This document shows positions 7,842-16,496 of a stretch of 64,000 bases of DNA, one piece after another. The notes below the pieces were generated by a model that saw only the letters and a program-made list of their open reading frames with translations, searched no databases and had not been told where the DNA came from. The translations under genes and the position numbers were made by a program. Within the stretch, counting starts at the first letter, position 1; every line of letters begins with the position of its first letter. Origin of the DNA: Paenarthrobacter sp. GOM3 (GTDB lineage: Bacteria; Actinomycetota; Actinomycetes; Actinomycetales; Micrococcaceae); contig NZ_CP136562.1 in NCBI RefSeq assembly GCF_018215265.2, forward strand, positions 744,001 to 808,000, read 5' to 3'.

Positions 7842-8753
7842 GTGAACCTTCGCCACTCTGCCCTCGCCGTCCTGGTAGCCGTCCTCTGGGGCATCAACTT
7901 CGTCGCTATTGACCTCGGTCTGCACTCGAACGGTCGGGACGTGCCGCCGTTGCTCTTCGTCGCCATGCGCTTCCTCCTGGTCGTGTTCCCCTTCATCTTG
8001 TTCATCCGCAAACCCGACGTGGGCTGGAAGGCGATCGTCGGCGTCGGGCTCTTCATGAGCGCCGGCCAGTTCGGGCTCCTGTACCTCGGTATGGCACTTG
8101 GGATGCCAGCTGGGTTGGCCTCGCTGGTCCTCCAGGCGCAGGTGTTGTTCACCATCCTGCTTGCCTCAAGATTCCTGGGCGAAAGGCCCAGCCGCCGCCA
8201 ACTGGCCGGGGTGGTGCTTGGCATCGCAGGGTTGGGGGTGGTGGCGTTGGGGCGCAGTGCAGTGGCCCCGGTGCTGCCGCTCATGATCGTGCTCGCCGCG
8301 GCGTTGTCCTGGGCGGTGGGCAATGTGGTGGCGCGGCATTCGAAGGCCAAGTCCGGGCTTGGCCTGGTGGTGTGGTCCGGCGCGGTGGTGCCCGTTCCGT
8401 TGGCGGGCTTGTCGCTGGTGGTGGACGGCCCGGACACTGTTTGGGCGACACTTTCAGACCTTCAACCGGCCACCATCCTGAGCGCGATCTACACCGCGGT
8501 GTTCGCCTCGCTGGTGGGCTACGGCATCTGGAACCGTCTATTGTCGCTCTACCCGAGTTCCGACGTCGTGCCCTTCACGCTGCTGGTCCCGGTGGTGGGC
8601 ATGACGGCGGCTTGGCTGGTCCTGAACGAGATCCCCACACCCGCCGAAATCCTGGGCGGGCTGATCCTGCTGCTGGGCGTGGCCACCGCAGTACTCGGCG
8701 CCACGCGGAAACGCCCGGACATCCCCGTTGCGGGGCCCGCTTTGCGCGTTTAG
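7842..8753 (+). CDS. EamA-family (DMT) membrane transporter
   Basis: 303 residues from a GTG at 7842 (MNLRHSALAVLVAVLWGINF). An upstream ATG at 7791 is in frame but would leave only 21 bp for the shared promoter with LysR, so I prefer the GTG. About ten hydrophobic helices form two EamA repeats, with LVLQAQVLFTILLASRFLGE near the middle. Such proteins export amino acids or metabolites. The final residues, about VAGPALRV and the stop codon, are encoded by the left arm of a dispersed palindromic repeat (8724-8790), suggesting the repeat inserted here and changed the C-terminus. Confidence 0.85.
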   Translation: MNLRHSALAVLVAVLWGINFVAIDLGLHSNGRDVPPLLFVAMRFLLVVFPFILFIRKPDVGWKAIVGVGLFMSAGQFGLLYLGMALGMPAGLASLVLQAQVLFTILLASRFLGERPSRRQLAGVVLGIAGLGVVALGRSAVAPVLPLMIVLAAALSWAVGNVVARHSKAKSGLGLVVWSGAVVPVPLAGLSLVVDGPDTVWATLSDLQPATILSAIYTAVFASLVGYGIWNRLLSLYPSSDVVPFTLLVPVVGMTAAWLVLNEIPTPAEILGGLILLLGVATAVLGATRKRPDIPVAGPALRV

Positions 8754-8790
8754 CTCCCGCGATAGCGCGCAAAGCGGGCCCCGCAACGGG
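8724..8790. repeat. Dispersed palindromic repeat, copy A
   Basis: Perfect 25-bp inverted arms (8724-8748 and 8766-8790; core CGTTGCGGGGCCCGCT) around a 17-bp centre. It sits between convergent genes and covers the EamA stop codon. As RNA it would form a very stable hairpin and could end transcription from both sides. It is the most symmetrical copy of the six-member family. Confidence 0.92.
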
Positions 8791-8796
8791 AGTGGA

Positions 8797-10275
8797 TCAG
8801 CGCAAGGTGAAGATCGTGCGGTGCCAGTCCTTCTCAGCCAGGCCATCCAGCTCGAACATCACGTGCTTCACCTGGGTGTATTCCTCGAACGAGTAGGCGG
8901 ACATGTCCTTCCCGAAACCTGACTGCTTGAACCCGCCGTGGGGCATCTCGGAGATGATCGGGATGTGGTCATTGACCCAGACGCAGCCTGCCTTGATCTC
9001 GCGGGTGGCACGCAGCGCCCGCTGAAGGTTGTTGGTCCAGGCTGATGCCGCGAGGCCGTAAACGGTGTCGTTGGCCAAGCGGATGCCTTCGTCATCCGTG
9101 TCGAAGGGGATGACAACCAGGACAGGACCGAAAACTTCGTCCTTCACGATTTCCGAATCTGGAGCGGCGTCGACAACAAGCGTGGGCCGGTAGAAGGCGC
9201 CCCTGCCAAGGCTCCCATCGCTTGGGGCGAAGCCGCCCGCCATGATCTTGCTGTAGCCGCGGGCGCGTTCCACCATCCCGGCCACGTGGTCCCGTTGCTT
9301 GAAGGAAACCAGGGGGCCGAGGTCCGCTTCGGTGTCGTCCGGGGCGCCGAGGATAATCGAATCAAAGCGCGCCGAGACCTTGGCCACGAACTCGTCGTAA
9401 ACGCCTCGGTGGACTATGGCCCGCGTGGCTGCCGTGCAGTCCTGGCCAGTGTTGATGAGCGAACCTGCCACAGCGCCGTGCACCGCAGCGTCCACGTTGG
9501 CGTCGTCGAACACCACAAAAGGTGCCTTTCCGCCCAACTCCAGGTGCACGCGTTTGGCGTTGACGGCGGCCGCTTCCAGCACTGTCCGGCCAACAGCGGT
9601 GGACCCCGTGAAGGAGACCATGTCCACATCGGGGTGCCGCATGAGTGCCGCCCCAACCGTGTGGCCTTCGCCCACCACCACGTTCACCACGCCGTCGGGC
9701 AGCCCCGCGTCCGTGAGCGCCTGCGCGAACATCAGCGATGTGAGGGGCGTGATTTCGGCAGGCTTGAGCACAATGGTGTTGCCCGCGGCGATGGCCGGCA
9801 GGATCTTCCACGCCGCCATCTGCAAGGGGTAGTTCCACGGCGCGATGGACCCGACGACGCCGATGGCCTCCCGCCGGATGGACGAGGTGTGCTGTGGAGA
9901 GTATTCCGCGGTGGCTTTGCCTTCGAGGTGCCGGGCGGCGCCTGCGAAGAAGTCGATGTTATCGATGGTGCCGGGAACGTCGAACTCCCGGGTCAAGCGC
10001 AATGGCTTGCCCGTCTGGGAACTCTCTACGCGGGAGAATTCGTCCGCGCGTTCCTCCATGATCCTGGCGAACTTCTGCAGGATTCCGGCGCGCTCGCCCG
10101 GTGCGGTCCGGGACCACGACGGGAAGGCGGCGCGGGCCGCGGCCACGGCCACCTCGAGGTCCGCGAGCGAAGCCAGGCCTACGCTCGCCACCACCTCGGA
10201 GGTGGCCGGATTGATGACGTCGATGCTCTTTCCTGAAGTGCCGGTGAACGGTTGTCCGCTGATGAACTGGTGCAT
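8797..10275 (-). CDS. Aldehyde dehydrogenase, aminobutyraldehyde/betaine-aldehyde type
   Basis: 492 residues, full-length NAD(P)-dependent aldehyde dehydrogenase. It shows the oxyanion Asn148 in APWNYP, cofactor loop FTGSTAVGR (222-230), general base Glu246 in LELGGKAP and catalytic Cys280 in NTGQDCTAATR. GQDCTAATR is characteristic of gamma-aminobutyraldehyde dehydrogenases (PatD/PuuC relatives), so an amine-derived aldehyde is the probable substrate. It shares orientation with the TetR gene and lies back to back with an amidohydrolase, ABC importer and FAD amine-oxidase operon, which suggests it oxidises the aldehyde made by that oxidase. Confidence 0.9.
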   Translation of the reverse strand: MHQFISGQPFTGTSGKSIDVINPATSEVVASVGLASLADLEVAVAAARAAFPSWSRTAPGERAGILQKFARIMEERADEFSRVESSQTGKPLRLTREFDVPGTIDNIDFFAGAARHLEGKATAEYSPQHTSSIRREAIGVVGSIAPWNYPLQMAAWKILPAIAAGNTIVLKPAEITPLTSLMFAQALTDAGLPDGVVNVVVGEGHTVGAALMRHPDVDMVSFTGSTAVGRTVLEAAAVNAKRVHLELGGKAPFVVFDDANVDAAVHGAVAGSLINTGQDCTAATRAIVHRGVYDEFVAKVSARFDSIILGAPDDTEADLGPLVSFKQRDHVAGMVERARGYSKIMAGGFAPSDGSLGRGAFYRPTLVVDAAPDSEIVKDEVFGPVLVVIPFDTDDEGIRLANDTVYGLAASAWTNNLQRALRATREIKAGCVWVNDHIPIISEMPHGGFKQSGFGKDMSAYSFEEYTQVKHVMFELDGLAEKDWHRTIFTLR

Positions 10276-10324
10276 GGTGCCGTGCTTTCCCTGCCGGACG
10301 GCGGTGTCCGGGCAGTGCTGAATG

Positions 10325-10346
10325 AACGACGCCGGAGGGTGTCGTT
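10325..10346. promoter_or_regulatory. Inverted repeat upstream of the aldehyde dehydrogenase
   Basis: AACGACGCC (10325-10333), loop GGAG, GGTGTCGTT (10338-10346), with one G-T pair. It lies in the 109-bp gap between the TetR stop and the aldehyde dehydrogenase start, so it is either an operator for the dehydrogenase or a weak terminator of the TetR gene. Confidence 0.35.
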
Positions 10347-10384
10347 GTGCGGTTGGGTTTCAGTTGCGCTGGGCGCAGGGCCCG

Positions 10385-11062
10385 TTAGGCCTGCTTGCTT
10401 TCGCGTTCGGCGCTGTCCAGGATCGCCGTAAGGCCCGCCTGGAACGCTTTGAGTGAATCGAGGTTTTGCAGCGCTGCGTGGTGTTTCTCAAGGAGTGGAT
10501 GTCCGGTAATGCGGGTGAAGACCCGGGGGTTGATCCAGGGATCGTGGCCTTCGGAATCGGGAAGTCGCTGGATTTCCACAGCGATCCCCGCGCCCAAGGC
10601 CAGGGTGTAGCTTTCGAGTGCTGCGTAGTAGTGCACCACGCGATCCTCTTCCAGCCCTGCGTCGGTGAGGCATTGCAGGACGAACTCGATGGCCTTCAAC
10701 TCGCCGGGGCCGTAGGTGTCCGTGGCGAACGACTCGCTGCCAAGCGATGGGTGCTGCATGAAGACCCTGAGGAGTTCGTCGAGGTAGGCCTCAAGGCGGG
10801 CACGCCAGTTGTGGTCGCGTGCCGAGGCCAGGGTGCGCTCCACCGACATCATGAACAACTGGTCCAGCGCTGCCCGGACGATCGCGTCCCGGTTCCGGAA
10901 ATGCCGGTAGACAGCGGTCGCGTCAACCTCAAGTTCCTGGCCCAGCCTCCGGACGGTCAGCCGCTCGCCGGGTTCCTCGCTGGAAATCCGCAGGACTGCG
11001 TCAATGATGGTGCCGGGGTCCAGGCGCGTTCGGCGGTCCGTCGACTGTGCTGGCTGCACCAT
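10385..11062 (-). CDS. TetR-family regulator of the amine/amide catabolic cluster
   Basis: 225 residues from the ATG at 11062 (MVQPAQSTDRRTRL). The open frame extends 54 codons upstream, but that stretch crosses the promoter and palindrome region and does not look coding. The helix-turn-helix (about 35-56) reads LTVRRLGQELEVDATAVYRHF. The rest is a helical TetR ligand domain with no recognisable ligand. It sits between the aldehyde dehydrogenase (same strand) and the divergent amidohydrolase operon, and a perfect palindrome is present in the divergent promoter region, so it probably represses both sides until an inducer is bound. Confidence 0.88.
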   Translation of the reverse strand: MVQPAQSTDRRTRLDPGTIIDAVLRISSEEPGERLTVRRLGQELEVDATAVYRHFRNRDAIVRAALDQLFMMSVERTLASARDHNWRARLEAYLDELLRVFMQHPSLGSESFATDTYGPGELKAIEFVLQCLTDAGLEEDRVVHYYAALESYTLALGAGIAVEIQRLPDSEGHDPWINPRVFTRITGHPLLEKHHAALQNLDSLKAFQAGLTAILDSAERESKQA

Positions 11063-11161
11063 CAGTTGTCCGCCTTCCACGCGATCCGGGTTGATATTCA
11101 ACCTACATGATTCATGGCTGCCTCCTTCCAAGGACAAGTCAAAGACTTTGTCAGCACTGAT

Positions 11162-11176
11162 GTCAACACTGTTGAC
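11162..11176. promoter_or_regulatory. Candidate TetR operator
   Basis: GTCAACA-C-TGTTGAC, a perfect palindrome with 7-bp arms, 62 bp before the amidohydrolase start and 100 bp before the TetR start. Its position in the divergent promoter region is what an autoregulated TetR operator would have. Confidence 0.55.
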
Positions 11177-11238
11177 TTTAGTGTGATCCGGCTCATAGTG
11201 TGTGCCGAAGAGTTGAATTTCCATGAAAGGACTCGACA

Positions 11239-12936
11239 GTGCACGCAGAGATTTTGTTTGAGAACGGATGGGTTTACACCGGCAACGACGCCGGACCCGT
11301 TCGTGCGGACCTGGCCGTGGCAGCAGGCCGGATCATCGCCGTCGGAAGACCCGAGGACCTCAACGGGACAGTCACCCCCGAGACCCGCAGGGTGGACTTG
11401 GACGGGCAGCTGGTGGTCCCCGGCTTCCAGGATGCGCACATCCACCCCATATTCGCCGGAATCGAGATGCTTCAGTGCGACCTCACCGAGGCTACCAACG
11501 CAGAAGAAGCCGTGGCGCTGGTTGCCCGCTACGCCGCCGCGAACCCCGATACTCCGTGGATCGTAGGCGCCGGTTGGTCCATGGACTTCTTCCCCGGTGG
11601 AACCCCGACGCGGGACCTCCTGGACGCTGTGGTGCCGGACCGGCCGGTGTATCTGGTGAACAGGGACCACCATGGAGCCTGGGCCAACACTGCTGCGTTC
11701 ACAGCGGCGGGGATCACCCGGGAAACCCCGGATCCAGCGGGCGGGCGCCTGGAACGCGAGCCCGACGGCACCCCTGCCGGCACCATCCATGAGGGCGCCA
11801 TGGATCTGTTCAATGACGTCAAGCCTGCGGTGCCCTACGAACTGGCGTACCAGGGACTGCTCGCCTCCCAGCAGCTGTTGCTGTCGCAGGGAATCACGGC
11901 CTGGCAGGATGCCTGGGTGCCCATCCCTGAGGGCGGACATGCCGACCATCTGGACGTCTATGTGGACGCGGCCAAGGCTGGAGACCTCAAAGTCCGGGTC
12001 ACCGCATGCCAGTGGTGGGACCGGACGGCGGGCATGTCGCAGCTGGACCAGATCGTGAAGAGGCGGCAACGCGTCGCTGAATCGAGCGACCCGCTCCTGC
12101 TCAACGCCAACACGGTCAAGGTCATGGTGGACGGTGTGGCGGAGAACTTCACTGCTGCCATGCACCACGTCTACCTGGACCACCACGGCAACCACACGGA
12201 GAACCGGGGCATCGAGTTCTTCGAAACGGGTGAGCTGCAGGAATTCGTCACAGCGATCGACGCCTCCGGCATGCAACTCCACTTCCATGCCTTGGGTGAC
12301 CGTGCGGTGACCGACGCCCTGGACGCACTCCAGGCAGCACGCGACGCCAATGGCTCCAACGATCAGCGCCACCACCTCGCCCACCTCCAAGTGGTCCGCA
12401 GCGAGGACATTCCCCGTTTCGCGGAACTCGGAGCCGCGGCCAATGTGCAGGCACTCTGGGCCTGCCACGAGGAACAGCTGGACACCTTGACCCTGCCGTT
12501 CCTGGAACCAGGCGCAGAGGACAGGCACTACCCCTTCGGCGAACTCGCAGCGGCAGGTGCCCGCCTGGTTGCCGGCAGCGACTGGCCCGTCTCCACGGCA
12601 GACCCCATCGTCGCCATTCACATAGCCGTTAACCGCAGGGCACCGGGGGAGGACCTGCCGGCGCTTGGCCCCGAAACGCAGAAACTCAGCCTCAAGCAGA
12701 TCATGGACGCCTACACCCAGGGCACAGCCTGGATCAACCACCTGGACCCGGACACCGGCACGTTGGAACCCGGCAAACTCGCCGACCTCGCTGTGCTTGA
12801 CGTCAACATTTTCGACGTCCCCGCCGAGGAACTGCACCGGGCGGTGGTGACGCAGACGTGGATTGGGGGCGAATGCGTCTACAACCGTTCAACAGACGCC
12901 ACGGACCAGGACCGGAAGACCCGGGTACTGCAATGA
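11239..12936 (+). CDS. YtcJ/N-substituted formamide deformylase-like amidohydrolase
   Basis: 565 residues, amidohydrolase family 3. Metal ligands are visible as His67 and His69 in GFQDAHIHP, Lys294 in VKVMVDGV, His350 in LHFHALGD, the RHHLAHLQ histidines (about 378-382) and Asp454 in GSDWPVSTADP. Arrangement and length match YtcJ proteins and N-substituted formamide deformylase, an enzyme described from Arthrobacter pascens that releases an amine from an N-formyl amine. It is the first gene of an operon and its stop overlaps the next start (ATGA). The exact amide is not known; the downstream amine oxidase favours an amine product. Confidence 0.85.
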   Translation: MHAEILFENGWVYTGNDAGPVRADLAVAAGRIIAVGRPEDLNGTVTPETRRVDLDGQLVVPGFQDAHIHPIFAGIEMLQCDLTEATNAEEAVALVARYAAANPDTPWIVGAGWSMDFFPGGTPTRDLLDAVVPDRPVYLVNRDHHGAWANTAAFTAAGITRETPDPAGGRLEREPDGTPAGTIHEGAMDLFNDVKPAVPYELAYQGLLASQQLLLSQGITAWQDAWVPIPEGGHADHLDVYVDAAKAGDLKVRVTACQWWDRTAGMSQLDQIVKRRQRVAESSDPLLLNANTVKVMVDGVAENFTAAMHHVYLDHHGNHTENRGIEFFETGELQEFVTAIDASGMQLHFHALGDRAVTDALDALQAARDANGSNDQRHHLAHLQVVRSEDIPRFAELGAAANVQALWACHEEQLDTLTLPFLEPGAEDRHYPFGELAAAGARLVAGSDWPVSTADPIVAIHIAVNRRAPGEDLPALGPETQKLSLKQIMDAYTQGTAWINHLDPDTGTLEPGKLADLAVLDVNIFDVPAEELHRAVVTQTWIGGECVYNRSTDATDQDRKTRVLQ

Positions 12937-14618
12937 GGCCGCAACCAGCGCGGGGTGCGGTGCGACCCAAACAGCGGACGACGCCGTCGCGCATCACAGC
13001 GATCGGTGCCGCCGCCGTCGTGGCCGGCTTGGTCCTGGCCGGCTGCGGTGCCCGGCCGGCCAGCGTGACTGAAGCCGGCGGTGGTCCCAAGTTCACGCTG
13101 TCCGACTCAACGCCAGCACCTGCCAAGGAGATCGACAACTTCACGTGGGCCATGTACGCGGAGCCGTTCTCGCTGGACTATGCCTACGCCTTCGACTACC
13201 CGGACAACACTGTCCTGTCCAACGTCTGCGAGTCGCTCTTCCGCTGGAACGCGGACCTGTCCACCTCGCCCGGACTGGCAACCGGCGTGGAGAACCCGGA
13301 CCCCTTGACGTGGGTCTACACCATCCGGCAAGGCGTGAAATTCCACGACGGCAGCGAGATGACAGCGGATGATGTGGTGGCCTCCCTCAGCCGACACCTG
13401 AACCCCGAGGTGGGCTCCTTCTGGGCCTCCTCCTACCAGAACGTGGAGTCGATCGAAAAGACCGGCGAGTACCAGGTAACGGTAACCACCACGCGGCCGG
13501 ACTACGTGTTCAATGCCTCGTTGGTGGGCGCACCGGGTGTGGTGGAATCCGCCAAAACACTGGAAGCCGCAGGCAAGGACTATGGCAACTCCAGCACCGG
13601 CGTGAACTGCACAGGGCCGTTCAGTTTCGACTCATGGGAGCCCGGCGAAAGCATCACCCTCAAGCGCTTCGACGACTACTGGGATCCGGACCTCAAAGCC
13701 AAGTCCCGGCAGGTCACGTTCACCATGCTTCCGGACGCAACGTCGCGCATCAACGCCTTCCAGACCGGCGAGATCGACGGCGGTTTCGCGATTCCCTCCA
13801 ACGCCATGGACATCCTGAAAGCCAACAAGGACGCAGGATCTGTCTACTTCGGCAAAGACACGTCAGTGCAGAGCATGGTCTTCACCAACCTCGGCGGCAC
13901 CTTCAAGGACGTCAAGGTTCGGAAGGCACTCATGATGGCCATCAACCGGGAAGCCCTGATCAAGGCCGCGGAACAAGGCTACGCAAGCAAGACCGACGCA
14001 CTGACCACCCGCAACGTGTGGAAGGACGCCTCCCAGGAGACCACGGACGAAGCTTTCAACGGATTGCTCGCCACACCCTATGACGTGGCGGAAGCCAAAA
14101 AGCTGGTCAAGGAAGCAGGAGCGGAAGGAAGCAAGTTTGTCTTCGCCACCGCGTCATTGAACGCAGCCTTCGACATCACAGCCCGGGCCATCGCCTCCGC
14201 TGCCAAGGAAATCGGCCTGGACCCGGAAATCCAGACCATGTCCAACGACAAATACACCACCCTCTTCTCCGACCCCGAAGCCCGCAAGAACGTGGACCTG
14301 CTGGTGACCTCCTGGTACCTGTCCAGCACCGAACCCCTGGAAATGTACAGCGTGCTGCGAACCGGCGACTTCAGCAACTACGGCGGCTGGAGCAACCCGG
14401 AATTCGACGAGCTCGTCAACACGGCCTACGGAGTGCAGGATCCCGACGCCCGCAGCAAGCTCACCGGCCAGGCGGCCAGGATCGCCAGCGAAGACGTCGT
14501 CTGGGGTCCGCTCTACGAAACTGTCACCACCATGTGGCTGGGCAAGCGCATCACCGGCGCCGACCCGTCCATCAACTACATGTACTTCCCGTGGGCAGCC
14601 AAGATTGGAGGTCTCTGA
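12933..14618 (+). CDS. Peptide-type ABC transporter substrate-binding lipoprotein
   Basis: 561 residues from the ATG at 12933, which overlaps the amidohydrolase stop. The lipoprotein signal ends VLAGC with lipidated Cys38. The mature part is a cluster C binding protein (SBP_bac_5): DPLTWVYTIRQGVKFHDG and FSFDSWEPGESITLKRFDDYW are family hallmarks. Such proteins deliver peptides, opines, nickel or small organic amides to a DppBC channel. The operon context suggests capture of the amide or amine that the flanking enzymes degrade. Confidence 0.92.
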   Translation: MRPQPARGAVRPKQRTTPSRITAIGAAAVVAGLVLAGCGARPASVTEAGGGPKFTLSDSTPAPAKEIDNFTWAMYAEPFSLDYAYAFDYPDNTVLSNVCESLFRWNADLSTSPGLATGVENPDPLTWVYTIRQGVKFHDGSEMTADDVVASLSRHLNPEVGSFWASSYQNVESIEKTGEYQVTVTTTRPDYVFNASLVGAPGVVESAKTLEAAGKDYGNSSTGVNCTGPFSFDSWEPGESITLKRFDDYWDPDLKAKSRQVTFTMLPDATSRINAFQTGEIDGGFAIPSNAMDILKANKDAGSVYFGKDTSVQSMVFTNLGGTFKDVKVRKALMMAINREALIKAAEQGYASKTDALTTRNVWKDASQETTDEAFNGLLATPYDVAEAKKLVKEAGAEGSKFVFATASLNAAFDITARAIASAAKEIGLDPEIQTMSNDKYTTLFSDPEARKNVDLLVTSWYLSSTEPLEMYSVLRTGDFSNYGGWSNPEFDELVNTAYGVQDPDARSKLTGQAARIASEDVVWGPLYETVTTMWLGKRITGADPSINYMYFPWAAKIGGL

Positions 14619-14619
14619 C

Positions 14620-15642
14620 ATGACCGTTCTGGATCAAGCAATGGCACCCGCGCCACCCCTGAAACCGGTAGGCAAAAGGAGCAGGGCAAACCGTCCGATG
14701 GTCTTCATCGCCAAGAAGGTGCTGGCCCTGCTGGCCACCCTGTTGGTCGCCTCAATGGCCGTGTTCTTCTCGCGTTTCCTGGTTCCGGGTGACCCCGCAC
14801 GCTTCCTGCTCAGGGGCCGCAGCCCCAAGCCCGAGGCCCTCGAAGAGATCACCAGGCAGTTCGGCCTCGACAAGCCGGCCTGGGAACAGTACCTGAACTG
14901 GCTCGGCGGCATCCTCCGCGGCGACTGGGGCCGTTCGCTGACCTACCGGCAGGACGTCTCGGACGTGTTGCTTGGACGGTTACCCACCACCCTTCAACTC
15001 GTTGCGCTCGCCGCGGTGTTCATTACCATCCTGGGCCTGTTCGCGGGCATCGTGGCAAGCCTGAACAAAGGCTTCGGCGACCGTTTCATCCTCATCACCC
15101 TGACCGCGGCCGGAGCCGTGCCGCCCTTCGTTGCGGCCATCGCCCTGGTGGCCCTCTTCTCCGTGGGACTGGGCTGGTTTCCCTCCTTCGGAAGCGGCGA
15201 CGGCGGATGGGACCGGATCTGGCACCTCACCCTCCCGGCGCTCGCCTTGGGTATCACCTACATCGCCATGGTTGCCCGGGTAACCCGCTCCTCGATGAAT
15301 GAGCAGCTGCTCCGCGAGCACGTGGAAGTGGCAACCAGCCGTGGCCTCACCCGCGGCTCGGTGGTGGCACGCCACGTGCTCCGCAACGCACTGGGGCCAA
15401 TCCTCACGGTGAGCGGTGTCCTGGTGGCGGGGTTGCTGGTTTCAAGCGCCATCATCGAACGGACCTTCGGCCTGTCAGGTATCGGCCAGCTCCTGGTGCA
15501 GTCCATCGACAGGCTCGACTTCGCCGTGGTCCAGGCAATCGTCATGGTGGTGGTCACCGCCTTCGTCCTTGTGAACACCGTGGTGGACCTGGTCCAGCCC
15601 CTCATTGATCCGCGTATCGCGGCCGGAACGGAGTCCCGATGA
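14620..15642 (+). CDS. ABC transporter permease, DppB-like
   Basis: 340 residues from the ATG at 14620, preceded by GGAGG at the right spacing. N-terminal transmembrane helix, FLVPGDPARFLLRGR, the extracellular loop and an EAA-type cytoplasmic loop (VEVATSRGLTRGSVVARHVLRNALGP read across about 225-250) identify a DppB/OppB permease. It overlaps the next permease by 4 bp (ATGA). Confidence 0.92.
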   Translation: MTVLDQAMAPAPPLKPVGKRSRANRPMVFIAKKVLALLATLLVASMAVFFSRFLVPGDPARFLLRGRSPKPEALEEITRQFGLDKPAWEQYLNWLGGILRGDWGRSLTYRQDVSDVLLGRLPTTLQLVALAAVFITILGLFAGIVASLNKGFGDRFILITLTAAGAVPPFVAAIALVALFSVGLGWFPSFGSGDGGWDRIWHLTLPALALGITYIAMVARVTRSSMNEQLLREHVEVATSRGLTRGSVVARHVLRNALGPILTVSGVLVAGLLVSSAIIERTFGLSGIGQLLVQSIDRLDFAVVQAIVMVVVTAFVLVNTVVDLVQPLIDPRIAAGTESR

Positions 15643-16496
15643 CCCTGGCGATGCAACTCCCACAGGCGGGTCTTCGCCGTTACGGCAGCCTCCTGTCACC
15701 GATGGCGTGGGCGGCGCTCGCCGTTGCCGCCGCCGTCGTGCTTCTCTCGGTCTTTGCCCCGGTCCTGGCGCCGTACGATCCCGACTATGTGGACCTCAAC
15801 AACGTCCTGGCCGGTCCCGGCGCACAACACCTGCTCGGGACGGACGCGCTGGGCCGGGACCTCCTCAGCCGGCTGATGCACGGCAGCCGGACATCACTGC
15901 TGGGACCCACCATTGTGGTGATCGGATCAACGGTGCTGGGCTTGCTGCTGGGCTTGGTTGCCGGCTGGTCCGAGGGTTGGCTGGGCAAGGTCCTGGGCCG
16001 GCTTTTCGACCTTCTCTTCGCTTTCCCTGCGCTCCTGATGGCCATGCTGGCAATCGCCCTCTTCGGCAAGGGACTCTTTGCCCCCATCCTCGCCATGACC
16101 ATCGCCTACGTGCCCTACGTTGCCAGGCTGGCCCAGTCCCTGGTGGTGGCCGAGCGTGGCCGGCCCTACGTCCAGGCGTACCGGGTCCTCGGATTCCGGA
16201 CACCCTGGGTGGTGCTGGGGCGGGTCCTGCCCAACCTCATTCCCACAGTGGGTGCGCAATCGACGTTGAACTTCGGCTACGTACTGGCCGACCTCGCCGC
16301 GCTCTCCTTCATCGGACTCGGAGTCCAGCCGCCCACCAGCGACTGGGGCGCCATGATCGAGGAATCCCGGGGCGCGCTGCTGGGCGGCTACGTCCTGCCC
16401 GCGTTCTGGCCCGCACTGGTGGTGGTCCTGGTGGTGGTGGCCGTCAACATCATCGGCGAAGAACTTTCAGACCGCATCGGAGGAAAACTGTCATGA
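15639..16496 (+). CDS. ABC transporter permease, DppC-like
   Basis: 285 residues, DppC/OppC family. LLGTDALGRDLLSRLMHG near residue 65 is the OppC N-terminal hallmark and the EAA loop YVQAYRVLGFRTPWVV lies near 175. Five to six transmembrane helices. It overlaps the preceding permease and the following ATPase by 4 bp each, so all are translated together. Confidence 0.92.
   Translation: MTLAMQLPQAGLRRYGSLLSPMAWAALAVAAAVVLLSVFAPVLAPYDPDYVDLNNVLAGPGAQHLLGTDALGRDLLSRLMHGSRTSLLGPTIVVIGSTVLGLLLGLVAGWSEGWLGKVLGRLFDLLFAFPALLMAMLAIALFGKGLFAPILAMTIAYVPYVARLAQSLVVAERGRPYVQAYRVLGFRTPWVVLGRVLPNLIPTVGAQSTLNFGYVLADLAALSFIGLGVQPPTSDWGAMIEESRGALLGGYVLPAFWPALVVVLVVVAVNIIGEELSDRIGGKLS

Noticed and set aside
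11098..12837. Open frame of 579 codons on the minus strand opposite the amidohydrolase
   Set aside because: Antisense to a gene with clear metal-binding motifs; no domain is visible.
15605..16492. Upstream extension of the double ABC ATPase frame
   Set aside because: It overlaps the DppC permease out of frame; the ATG at 16493 overlapping the DppC stop is a much better start.
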